From positions 42,992-106,991 of the forward strand of contig NZ_BONC01000024.1 of NCBI RefSeq assembly GCF_016862515.1: 64,000 nucleotides of DNA, written 5' to 3'. Below the pieces are notes generated by a model that saw only the letters and a program-made list of their open reading frames with translations, ran no database searches and was not told the DNA's origin. The position numbers were made by a program, and so were the translations under genes. Source of the DNA: Asanoa iriomotensis (GTDB taxonomy: Bacteria; Actinomycetota; Actinomycetes; Mycobacteriales; Micromonosporaceae). Shown one piece after another: positions 15,206 through 22,308 of this stretch; the first letter of the stretch is position 1; each line of letters starts with the position of its first letter.

Positions 15206-16096
15206 ATGGTGCGGGCGGTGATGGTGGGGCAGGAGAGGGCCTTCGCGGCGTTCGAGGCGGTCCGGCCGAGGCTGTTCGGCATCGCGTACCGGATGCTCGG
15301 CAGCGTCCCGGACGCCGAGGACGTCGTGCACGACGCCTGGCTGCGCTGGCAGCAGGCCGACCGCGACCGGGTGCGGGACCCGGACGGGTTCCTGATCACC
15401 ACGACGTCCCGCCTGGCGATCAACGCGGCCACGTCGGCGCGCGCCCGGCGCGAGGTCTATCCAGGACAGTGGCTGCCCGAGCCCGTCGACACCGCCGCTG
15501 ACCCGCTGCTGCGCCTTGAACGGGACGAGTCGGTCGAGCTGGCGATGCTGTTGCTGCTGGAGCGGCTGTCGCCGGCAGAGCGCGCGGTGTACGTGCTGCG
15601 CGAGGCGTTCGACTACCCGTTCCGGCAGATCGGCGAGGTGCTCGGCACGACCGAGGCGAACGCGCGGCAGATCGGCCGCCGGGCCCGCGCCCACGTGGCC
15701 GAGGAGCGGCACGACCCGGTCGCGCGCGCCGACCACGGCCGGCTGCTGCGGTCGTTCCTCGCCGCCGCCCGGACCGGCGACCTCGACCAGCTCGAAACCC
15801 TGCTGACCGAGACGGCGATCTCGTACGCGGACGGCGGCGGCACCGTCCGGGCGGCCCCGATGCCCATCTACGGCCGGGAGAACGTGGCGCGGTATCTCGT
15901 CGGCCTGATGGCGAAGTTCGGCCACGACCTCACCTTCGAGATCGTGGAGTCCAACGGCCAGCCGGCGATCCTCGCGTCGCGGCACACCGCGGCGGCCGCA
16001 CTGATCGCCATCGAAGTCTCACCCGACGGCATCGAACGGGTCCTGATCACCCTCAACCCCGCGAAGCTGGCCCGTTTCCAGCGACGGGAAGCCTAG
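15206..16096 (+). CDS. sigJ: ECF RNA polymerase sigma factor, SigJ/ECF41 type
   Basis: A 296-residue protein. Region sigma2 is at about residues 10-75 (RLFGIAYRMLGSVPDAEDVVHDAWLRW, here split by motif) and sigma4 at about 105-160 (LSPAERAVYVLREAFDYPF, then IGEVLGTTEANARQI). A C-terminal SnoaL-like domain at about 175-290 is the fused regulatory module that defines ECF41/SigJ factors in place of an anti-sigma factor. ECF41 genes usually stand next to an oxidoreductase or carboxymuconolactone-decarboxylase-like gene. Here the divergent neighbour is instead a small membrane protein. The start ATG 15206 is used, and a second ATG is six codons later. Confidence 0.88.
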   Translation: MVRAVMVGQERAFAAFEAVRPRLFGIAYRMLGSVPDAEDVVHDAWLRWQQADRDRVRDPDGFLITTTSRLAINAATSARARREVYPGQWLPEPVDTAADPLLRLERDESVELAMLLLLERLSPAERAVYVLREAFDYPFRQIGEVLGTTEANARQIGRRARAHVAEERHDPVARADHGRLLRSFLAAARTGDLDQLETLLTETAISYADGGGTVRAAPMPIYGRENVARYLVGLMAKFGHDLTFEIVESNGQPAILASRHTAAAALIAIEVSPDGIERVLITLNPAKLARFQRREA

Positions 16097-16929
16097 GGCT
16101 GCCAGACGTCGCCGAGCTCGCCGGCGAGTGAGCGGCCCTGTGCGGTGGCGGCCTCGATCGCCGGCTCCCAGCGGCCCGCGTCGAGCACGTTGGGGCCGAG
16201 CGCGCGCAGGACGTCGTCGTCGGGCGCGACCAGGGCCACCCTGGACCGTTGCCGCAACGCGTCGAGCTCGGCGGCCGGGGCGCCGCGCATCCTGATGGGT
16301 GCCAGGGGTGCGAGCACGACGACGGTCGCGGCCTCGGCGGCCAGGTCGGCGTTCGTGCCCGACCGGACGCCGCCGTCCATGTAACGGACCCCCTCGATCG
16401 TCACCGGCGGGAAGACGCAGGGCACCGCGCAGCTCGCCGCCACCGCGCGGTGGAGCGGGACCCCGGAGCGGTCGTCCCAGACGACCGGGGTGCCCGACTC
16501 CGCGTCCACGGCGGTGACCAGCAACCGGCGGCCGGGCCAGCCACCAGGCGGCAGGCGGCGGCGCAGGGACTCGACATACGGCTCCTCGGCGCCGACCTCC
16601 GCCGCCAGCGCCAGTTCGCCGACGCGGGCCCGTACCTCTGCCGGGTCGCGGGTGTCGTCCCCGAGCAGGGCGAACACCTCGCTGCCACGGGCCCATTCCG
16701 GACGGATCGGCGGGTCGTCGGCGCCCAGCCGTGACTCGATCTTCGCGGCGTCGACGGGGTCGAGGCCGGAGGCGAGGAGAGCGCCGGTGACGGAGCCGGC
16801 GGAGGTGCCGACGATCAGGTCGGCGTCCGTGAGGTCGACGCCGACCTCGCGAAGTCCGATGAGGAGCCCGAGCTGCCAGGCGATGCCGGTTATGCCGCCG
16901 GCGCCCAGCACGAGTGCGGAGTCGACCAC
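16093..16929 (-). CDS. Patatin-like phospholipase
   Basis: A 278-residue protein starting at GTG 16929. The oxyanion motif LGAGGITGIAW, the nucleophile S43 in GTSAGSVTGA and the Asp of YMDGGVRSGTNADL complete the catalytic dyad. It is a different branch from the patatin at 11.7 kb (GAGGITG instead of GGSSRG). It has no signal peptide. The stop overlaps the sigJ stop by four bases in a tail-to-tail arrangement. The MarR gene lies upstream on the same strand, 31 bases away, so the two may be co-transcribed. Confidence 0.85.
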   Translation of the reverse strand: MVDSALVLGAGGITGIAWQLGLLIGLREVGVDLTDADLIVGTSAGSVTGALLASGLDPVDAAKIESRLGADDPPIRPEWARGSEVFALLGDDTRDPAEVRARVGELALAAEVGAEEPYVESLRRRLPPGGWPGRRLLVTAVDAESGTPVVWDDRSGVPLHRAVAASCAVPCVFPPVTIEGVRYMDGGVRSGTNADLAAEAATVVVLAPLAPIRMRGAPAAELDALRQRSRVALVAPDDDVLRALGPNVLDAGRWEPAIEAATAQGRSLAGELGDVWQP

Positions 16930-16960
16930 GGCACCATGGTTATCACGCCTGCGTGAACTG

Positions 16961-17410
16961 TCACTTCTCGAGCGCGTCGAGCAGGTCCTGCAGCGCGCGC
17001 GTCATCGCGGTGAAGCGTCGGTCGCCGATCAGGTCGGCCCAGTGCCGCTCGATCTCGGCGACCCGGTCGCCGGCGTCGGCCAGGGCGGCCCGGCCGCGGG
17101 CGGTCGGGACGATCAGCTTGGCGCGGCCGTCCTGCGGGTCGGGCTGGCGTTCGAGGTAGCCGAGGCGCTGCAGGTCGTTCACCAGCTCCGACGTGGCGGC
17201 CAGGCTGAGCTGGGCGCGGGCGGCCAACTCCGTGAGCCGGGCGCCGCCGTAGATGTTGCCGAAGATCTGCAGGTGCGGCTCGCGCAGGTCGCGGTAGCCG
17301 GACGCCGCGGCCGGCTCGAACATCTCGGTCCGGAACTGGCGCAGCAGGCGGACCAGGAGCTGCCCGACGGCAGCCCGGTCGGTCGGCAGGTCACTTGACG
17401 TCGGCTTCAC
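16961..17410 (-). CDS. MarR-family regulator
   Basis: A 149-residue MarR protein starting at GTG 17410. The winged helix reads GGARLTELAARAQLSLAATS, then ELVNDLQRLGYLERQPDPQDG, with the wing DGRAKLIVPTARGRAAL. Long N- and C-terminal helices form the dimer interface. It is divergent from the alpha/beta hydrolase, and two adjacent 15-base palindromes fill the short space between them (17423-17452). It therefore probably represses itself and the hydrolase. Confidence 0.85.
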   Translation of the reverse strand: MKPTSSDLPTDRAAVGQLLVRLLRQFRTEMFEPAAASGYRDLREPHLQIFGNIYGGARLTELAARAQLSLAATSELVNDLQRLGYLERQPDPQDGRAKLIVPTARGRAALADAGDRVAEIERHWADLIGDRRFTAMTRALQDLLDALEK

Positions 17411-17422
17411 GACGGGATGATA

Positions 17423-17452
17423 CTTCGGAAACCGAAGCTTTGGGTTCCGAAG
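17423..17452. promoter_or_regulatory. Two abutting MarR operators
   Basis: CTTCGGAAACCGAAG (17423-17437), a perfect 6-3-6 dyad, is directly followed by CTTTGGGTTCCGAAG (17438-17452), the same dyad with one mismatch. They lie between the GTG of marR (17410) and the ribosome binding site GGAGGGG of the hydrolase, so a bound dimer pair would cover both promoters. The repeats are seen directly; the binding protein is inferred from position. Confidence 0.75.
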
Positions 17453-17469
17453 TAATTCTTGGAGGGGCA

Positions 17470-18267
17470 ATGGCGACCGTGGCCACCCGGGTGGGCCGGC
17501 TCAACGTGGCGGTCGAGGGTTCCGGACCGCCCGCGGTGCTGTGGCACAGCCTGTTCGTCGACTCGACGACGTGGGCGCGGCTGCGCCCGTCGCTGGCCGC
17601 GACGCGGACGCTGGTGCTGATCGACGGGCCGGGACACGGCCGCAGCGGCGCGGCGCCGGGCCCGTACACGTTGTCGGACTGCGCCGTCGCCGCCCGCGAG
17701 GTTCTGCACGGCCTGGGCGTGACCGGCCCGGTGGACTGGCTCGGCAACGCGTGGGGCGGCCACGTCGGCGTCTACTTCGCCGCGGAACACCCGGACGCCT
17801 GCCGCAGCCTGACTACGATCGCCACACCGATCCACGCGCTGCTGCCGGCCGACCGGCGCTCGGTCCGGCTGCTCTACACGCTGCACGGCCTGGCCGGCCC
17901 ACGCCCGGTGGCGGGCATCCTGACCGACGCGCTGCTGGGCAAGGGCTACGGCAGGAAAGACCCGGAAGCGGCAGCGGTCGTACGCGCGTCCTTCGTCAAC
18001 GCGGACCGGCACGGCATGCGCCAGGCGATCCACTCGATCAGCCTGAACCGCCCGGACGCGACGCCGTTGCTGGGCCAGGTGAAATCCCCTGCTCTGCTCA
18101 CCACGGGTGCTGACGATCCGATGTGCACACCGACCGACACGGCGACGTGGGCGGCCCAGATCCCGGACGGCCGGTCACTGACACTGCCGGGCGGGGGCCA
18201 CCTCGCGCCGCTGTTCGACCCACACACCGCCGACGTCATCACCGACTTCTGGACGAACTGCCGCTAG
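17470..18267 (+). CDS. Alpha/beta hydrolase-fold protein with Ala at the nucleophile position
   Basis: A 265-residue protein starting at ATG 17470 with GGAGGGG. The fold is clear: the HSLFVDSTTW oxyanion loop, IDGPGHGRSG, then the nucleophile elbow as WLGNAWGGHVG, the acidic-member strand LLTTGADDPMC and the late His in LPGGGHLAPLF. The elbow reads G-N-A94-W-G, so the usual Ser is Ala. Either this branch uses another residue or a non-hydrolytic chemistry, or the protein is inactive. It is probably controlled by the divergent MarR protein. Confidence 0.8.
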   Translation: MATVATRVGRLNVAVEGSGPPAVLWHSLFVDSTTWARLRPSLAATRTLVLIDGPGHGRSGAAPGPYTLSDCAVAAREVLHGLGVTGPVDWLGNAWGGHVGVYFAAEHPDACRSLTTIATPIHALLPADRRSVRLLYTLHGLAGPRPVAGILTDALLGKGYGRKDPEAAAVVRASFVNADRHGMRQAIHSISLNRPDATPLLGQVKSPALLTTGADDPMCTPTDTATWAAQIPDGRSLTLPGGGHLAPLFDPHTADVITDFWTNCR

Positions 18268-18285
18268 CGGAAGCAGGGGATTCGT

Positions 18286-18560
18286 ACCCGGTGATCGCGC
18301 AAAGCTGGCTTGGGGTCTTCGACGTCTGCAGGTGCATCAGCACCGCTGCGCGCACCGGTCCGACGAGCCGGCTCAGCGCCGATGGTGCGACCGTGCCGGC
18401 CGGATCGACGAGGAGGCCCGCACATGGGTAGACCACGACGTAACGGTGCGGCGCGAACAGGCACAGCCAGCCGTCGCGCGACAGCGTCGGGATGAAGGAA
18501 AGCCGCGCCTCGGTCAGGTCGACTCCCACACCCAGGTGAGCAGGTCGGCCGTGCGGTCGA
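18286..18560 (-). pseudogene. Fragment of an ArsR-family winged-helix regulator
   Basis: A minus-strand frame preserves the middle of an ArsR/DUF5937-type regulator: LTEARLSFIPTLSRDGW, VVVYPCAGLL, then the start of the helix-turn-helix domain LVGPVRAAVLMHLQ and TPSQLCAITGY. Homology-like sequence ends at the second helix; the following residues are low-complexity Ser/Ala and run to the end of the hydrolase gene. No sensible start is present upstream in the same frame. I infer a C-terminally truncated relic. Nothing else is supported in 18268-18616. Confidence 0.5.
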
Positions 18561-18616
18561 CTACGACGCCTTCGCCGCCAGCGGCCCAAGCTGACTGATC
18601 GGGCCAGGAGCGGTGG

Positions 18617-19330
18617 TCAGGTCGCTTTTCGCGCGAGCAGCAGCCGGCACCGGGGGCTGCCGTCGCTGTGGCGGCCCAGGGTGTCCAGGTCGATGGCTGA
18701 CGCCGTGAAGCCTGCGGCCGTCAGGTCGGCGAGGACCTCGGGTGTGCGGTTGGTGCGGTAGTACATGACGAACGGCGGGCGCCACACCGCGTTGCGGGCG
18801 CGCATGGTCAGGTCGAACCCCAGCGTGACCCAGTGCGCGACCGAGGTCGCCGGCGGCACGGTGCCCACCGGGAAGGCGAACAGCCCGCTGGGGCGCAGCG
18901 CGCGGTGGACCCCGGCGAACAGCGCCGGCCGTTCCGCGGGCAGGAAGTGGCCGAGCGCGCCGAAGCTGACCGCGAGGTCGAAGCCGTTCGCGAACGGCAG
19001 GGCCCGGACGTCGGCCCGCACCCAGGTCGCGTCCGGATGGGCGTCGCGCGCCCGGGCCAGCATGCCGTCGCTGAAGTCGACCCCGGTGATCTGCCCGCGG
19101 CACAACGACCGCAGCACCGGCAGGCCCGCGCCGGTGCCGCAGCACACGTCGAGCCCACGGCCGAACGGGCCGTGCTCGGACAGTGCCGCCGTCGTCGCGT
19201 CGAGAATGCTTTCAGGCGTGCGAAACGGTGTGTAGTCGAACTTCGGCGCCAGCAGGTCATAGCCGCCCTCGACCGACGAGAGCGCCTGGACACACAACTC
19301 ACGCAGCGACGGCCCGCGGGGTGAGAACAC
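18617..19330 (-). CDS. Class I SAM-dependent methyltransferase
   Basis: A 237-residue protein starting at GTG 19330. The SAM-binding motif I is GLDVCCGTGAGLPVL, followed by ITGVDFSDGMLARA (motif II), WVRADVRALPF (motif III) and the motif-IV-like FDLAVSFGALGHFLP. The order is that of type-11/25 methyltransferases. The substrate is unknown. It lies 10 bases downstream of a small membrane-anchored protein and in line with the cupin oxygenase and repeat peptide, so a tailoring role in that cluster is possible but unproven. Confidence 0.8.
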   Translation of the reverse strand: MFSPRGPSLRELCVQALSSVEGGYDLLAPKFDYTPFRTPESILDATTAALSEHGPFGRGLDVCCGTGAGLPVLRSLCRGQITGVDFSDGMLARARDAHPDATWVRADVRALPFANGFDLAVSFGALGHFLPAERPALFAGVHRALRPSGLFAFPVGTVPPATSVAHWVTLGFDLTMRARNAVWRPPFVMYYRTNRTPEVLADLTAAGFTASAIDLDTLGRHSDGSPRCRLLLARKAT

Positions 19331-19340
19331 CCCACCGAGG

Positions 19341-19760
19341 TTAGTCGAGGCGGATGTTCACCAGGCCGGCGGTCAACTGCTCCTCCGAGTAATTGCGGAC
19401 GTCCTGGCCGCCGATCATGACCACGTAGGTGCCCTCCCCCGCCGGCACGTCGTTGACGGAGAACGAGAACCGGCAAGTTCCGTCGTCTAGCGCCTGCGAT
19501 ACAGCGAGTTCTCCGCCGCCGAACCCGGCACCAGCGGTCACGACGACCACCGCGGCTCCCTCGACGACGTCGGCGTGGGTTCCGGTGCCGGCACAGCCAC
19601 CCTGGTCGTCCTTGGTGAACGACGAGCCGAGCACCACCGCCCCGGACACCACGAAGCTACCGCTGCTCGGGCGATCCGCCACGGCGGGCGTGGGCGGTTG
19701 GTTTCTGTTGAGGAACATGTTGACGGCGAGCGCGAGCCCGGCAACGGCACCGACCCACAT
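19341..19760 (-). CDS. Small membrane-anchored or exported protein
   Basis: A 139-residue protein as read from ATG 19760. An N-terminal hydrophobic segment (WVGAVAGLALAVNMFL) is followed by a secreted beta-rich domain of about 110 residues with three Cys (GGCAGTG and TCRFSFSV). The frame stays open about 35 codons upstream of the ATG with plausible coding sequence (KINDPRRHFRSC, Pro-rich stretch), which looks like a cytoplasmic N-terminus before the transmembrane helix, but it has no ATG, GTG or TTG there. The true start may be non-canonical, or the 5' end may be damaged. It sits between the cupin and methyltransferase genes. Confidence 0.55.
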   Translation of the reverse strand: MWVGAVAGLALAVNMFLNRNQPPTPAVADRPSSGSFVVSGAVVLGSSFTKDDQGGCAGTGTHADVVEGAAVVVVTAGAGFGGGELAVSQALDDGTCRFSFSVNDVPAGEGTYVVMIGGQDVRNYSEEQLTAGLVNIRLD

Positions 19761-19859
19761 CCAGATCGGCCGCCGTGCGGGCGGCGACGGCTCGAACGGC
19801 TCCAGCGGGCTGCACGACCGGAAGTGTCGTCGTGGATCGTTGATCTTCGCAACCCCGCT

Positions 19860-21107
19860 CTACGCCGGGACAGCGACCGCTTCGCGGAGGAGGCGGCGGG
19901 CCAGGACCAGGCGGGACTCGTCGTCGTCCAGGCCTGGTAGGTCCGCGACCAGCGTGACCGTGCCGTCCAGGAAGGCGCGCAGGGCCTGCGCGCAGCCCGT
20001 CGGGAACGTCACCGAACGGTCGAACAGCCGCAGGCGGATCTTGTCCGTGTCCAGCGGTTCCAGGCGCCAGCGCAGGCCCGGGCGCGGCACGATGCGGTCG
20101 GCGGCCGTCAGCGCCGTGGCCGCCGCCGCCTGGGCCATCGGGCGCAGCGGGGCCGGGCGCGTCGCCGGCCACGTGCGCCGGCGCAGCCGCTCGGCCACCG
20201 CGACCGGGGACGCCGTCTCCAGCCACGAGCGCAGCGCCGCGACCGTTTCCGTCAGCTCCGGCTCCAACTGGTCCGGGTCGCTCACGTCCAGCGCGTACGG
20301 CAGGCTCGCCCGCAGCCGAGGTGCCTCCGCCGCCTCGGACAGCAGCGCCTCCACCAGGGCGTACCGCGTCAAGGCCCGCACGCCGACCGTCAGGTGCAGC
20401 GACGAGTCGTCCTGCGCGGTCGCGCTGTGCAGCCAACCGCGCGGCAGGTACAGGGCGTCACCGGGTGCGAGGACCACGTCCATCGCCGGTTCGCCCGCCG
20501 CCGTGGCCGAGACCTCCTCGGCGCGGCCGCCCCAGGCCTGCCGTTCCAGCGGCGCCTCCAGCACCGGCGGGTGGATCCGCCAGCGCTTGCGGCCGTCGAC
20601 CTGCAGCACGAAGACGTCGTGCGTGTCGTAGTGGGTCGAGAAACCCTGGTTGCCGGGTGGCGTCAGATAGGCGTTGATCTGCAGCGGCTGGCCGAGCGCC
20701 GCGCTCAGCTCGCCGGCGAAGTCGATCAGCGGCGGCCACGTCCGGTGCAGTGCCTGCAGCACCAGGGTCGCGCCGTCCGCGTACAGGCCGAGGATCTTCT
20801 CGTCCAGGACCTGGTCGTCGATCTCGGCGCCCGCGCCGCCGCCGCCCGTGTACCGGCTCGTCGGCACCAGCGCGCCGTCCTTGGCGATGCGCAGGAAGGG
20901 CGTACGCAGGCCGCGCCGGCTCAGCAGCTCGTCCGCGTCCGCGGGCGAGAGAAGATCCATGAACCCCTCGGGACCGGCCAGTTCCGCCGCGCGCGACAGC
21001 AAGGGCGCCTTACCCCAGTAGGCGCCCGCGAACTGGCCCGGGTCGACGCTGACGCAACGGGTCAGCGCCGGGCGGTGCGTCCCGCCCGGCGCCGTCCCGT
21101 CAGGCAC
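19860..21107 (-). CDS. JmjC-type cupin oxygenase coupled to the repeat peptide
   Basis: A 415-residue protein. GTG 21107 is chosen because it overlaps the stop of the upstream peptide gene (GTG..TGA, 8 shared bases), and the frames further upstream are only the repeat in another register. The cupin_4/JmjC core contains GKAPLLSRA, the metal motif THYDTHDVFVLQ (H-x-D) and the distal His in LPRGWLHSAT, with the K-R-W-R-I-H-P strand typical of bacterial ribosomal-oxygenase-like proteins. A helical C-terminal region of about 170 residues completes the fold. The family uses Fe(II) and 2-oxoglutarate to hydroxylate protein or peptide residues. Translational coupling suggests the repeat peptide is its substrate (inference). 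Confidence 0.8.
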   Translation of the reverse strand: MPDGTAPGGTHRPALTRCVSVDPGQFAGAYWGKAPLLSRAAELAGPEGFMDLLSPADADELLSRRGLRTPFLRIAKDGALVPTSRYTGGGGAGAEIDDQVLDEKILGLYADGATLVLQALHRTWPPLIDFAGELSAALGQPLQINAYLTPPGNQGFSTHYDTHDVFVLQVDGRKRWRIHPPVLEAPLERQAWGGRAEEVSATAAGEPAMDVVLAPGDALYLPRGWLHSATAQDDSSLHLTVGVRALTRYALVEALLSEAAEAPRLRASLPYALDVSDPDQLEPELTETVAALRSWLETASPVAVAERLRRRTWPATRPAPLRPMAQAAAATALTAADRIVPRPGLRWRLEPLDTDKIRLRLFDRSVTFPTGCAQALRAFLDGTVTLVADLPGLDDDESRLVLARRLLREAVAVPA

Positions 21108-21417
21108 CGCCGTCGGCGCCACCGTCGTGGCCGCTCGGGTTCGTGCCGCCGTCCGCCGGGCCCTCGCCCGCGCCGCCGTCGGCGCCGCCGTCGCGGCCCT
21201 GCGGGTTCGTGCCACCGTCGGCGACACCCTCGTCCTTGGAGGCGCTGCCATCGGCGCCGCCGTCGTGGCCGCCCGCGTTGGTGCCGCCGTCCGCCGGACC
21301 CTCGCCCGCGCCGCCGTCGGCACCGCCGTCCTGGCGACCCGGGTTCGCGCCGCCGTCGGCCGGCCCTTCTCCGCTGCCAGCTCCGGTCGTGGCCATGTCG
21401 TCGTCGTCGAGTGTCAT
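21100..21417 (-). CDS. Repeat-containing peptide, candidate multi-core RiPP precursor
   Basis: A 105-residue open frame starting at ATG 21417 behind a strong GAGGGGG site (about 21426-21432). Residues 1-17 form an acidic leader (MTLDDDDMATTGAGSGE). Four repeats follow: 18-39, 40-63, 64-85 and 86-105. The pattern is G-P/V-A-D-G-G-A/T-N, a variable tetrapeptide, then D-G-G-A-D-G-G/S-A. There are no hydrophobic segments, Cys, Trp or Tyr. The stop overlaps the GTG of the JmjC cupin by 8 bases, so translation is coupled. The architecture of leader plus near-identical cores plus adjacent oxygenase is that of multi-core ribosomal peptides. The conserved Asn/Asp positions are natural hydroxylation targets, but the modification is inferred. 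Confidence 0.7.
   Translation of the reverse strand: MTLDDDDMATTGAGSGEGPADGGANPGRQDGGADGGAGEGPADGGTNAGGHDGGADGSASKDEGVADGGTNPQGRDGGADGGAGEGPADGGTNPSGHDGGADGGA
21103..21366 (-). repeat. Four in-frame 60-72-base coding repeats
   Basis: Repeat units lie at 21301-21366, 21229-21300, 21163-21228 and 21103-21162. All lengths are multiples of three, so the reading frame of the peptide is kept. Differences cluster at the variable tetrapeptide (PGRQ, AGGH, PQGR, PSGH) and at the linker (GAGE or GSASKDE-like), while the D-G-G-rich blocks are conserved. Confidence 0.8.
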
Positions 21418-21558
21418 CGAGTCGCCCCCTCGCGCTTACGACGCCCCGGGGTGCGGGGCGTTCCAGCCGTCCTCGTACCCGTCGAACGATCACCTGTAAC
21501 CCCAGAATGACCGGTCCGGACGCGCCTGCGGGGCTGATTCCGGGGTAAGTCAGGACCC

Positions 21559-22308
21559 GTGATCCTCGTCGGCACCTCCGGTTGGCAGTACCGCGACTGG
21601 CGTGGCCCGTTCTACCCCGAGAAGCTGCCGCAGAAGGCCTGGTTGGCGCACTACGCGGGCCGGTTCGCCACCGTGGAGGTCAACAACGCGTTCTACCGTC
21701 TCCCCGAGCGCGACACGTTCGTCAAATGGCGCGAGCAGACCCCCGACGACTTCCAGATCGCCGTCAAGATGAGCCGCTACCTCACCCACATCAGGCGCCT
21801 CAACGATCCCGCGGAACCCGTCAAGCGCTTCCTCGACCACGCCGACGGGCTGGGTGACCGGCTCGGACCGGTGCTGTTGCAGCTTCCGCCGAACCTCAAG
21901 GCCGCACCGAAGCAGCTCGATGCCGTGCTGACCGAGTTTCCGCGCACGACCAGGGTCGCGGTGGAGCCGCGGCACGAGAGCTGGTGGACCGACGAGGTGA
22001 AGGGCGTCCTCACCGACCACGCCGCCGCGCTCGCCTGGGCCGACCGGCTCGGCCGGCCGGTGACACCGCTGTGGCGCACCGCCGGCTGGGGTTACCTGAG
22101 GTTCCATCAGGGACGGGCGACACCGCGGCCGAGGTACGGGCGCAGCGCGTTGCGCACCTGGGCGGGGCGGCTGAAGGCGGCGTTCGGTGCCGGCGCGGAC
22201 GCGTTCGTCTACTTCAACAACGACACGGGCGGCGCCGCGGTGGTCGACGCCGAGGCGTTCGCGCGGCAGGCCGCCGCGGCGGGATTGCAGCCATCGCGTA
22301 CGCCATGA
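21559..22308 (+). CDS. DUF72 family protein
   Basis: A 249-residue protein starting at GTG 21559. It shows the DUF72 TIM-barrel signature: VGTSGWQYRDWRGPFYPE at the start, AHYAGRFATVEVNNAFYRLP, LLQLPPNLKA, the VAVEPRHESWW strand and the final FVYFNNDTGGAAV. The molecular function of DUF72 is unknown. Its stop overlaps the ATG of surE by four bases. A second, less similar DUF72 protein is encoded at 26.3 kb. Confidence 0.85.
   Translation: MILVGTSGWQYRDWRGPFYPEKLPQKAWLAHYAGRFATVEVNNAFYRLPERDTFVKWREQTPDDFQIAVKMSRYLTHIRRLNDPAEPVKRFLDHADGLGDRLGPVLLQLPPNLKAAPKQLDAVLTEFPRTTRVAVEPRHESWWTDEVKGVLTDHAAALAWADRLGRPVTPLWRTAGWGYLRFHQGRATPRPRYGRSALRTWAGRLKAAFGAGADAFVYFNNDTGGAAVVDAEAFARQAAAAGLQPSRTP

Noticed and set aside
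21062..21493. 143-residue Arg-rich frame over the repeat peptide
   Set aside because: It is another register of the coding repeats; the ATG 21417 frame has the strong ribosome binding site and the coupling to the cupin.
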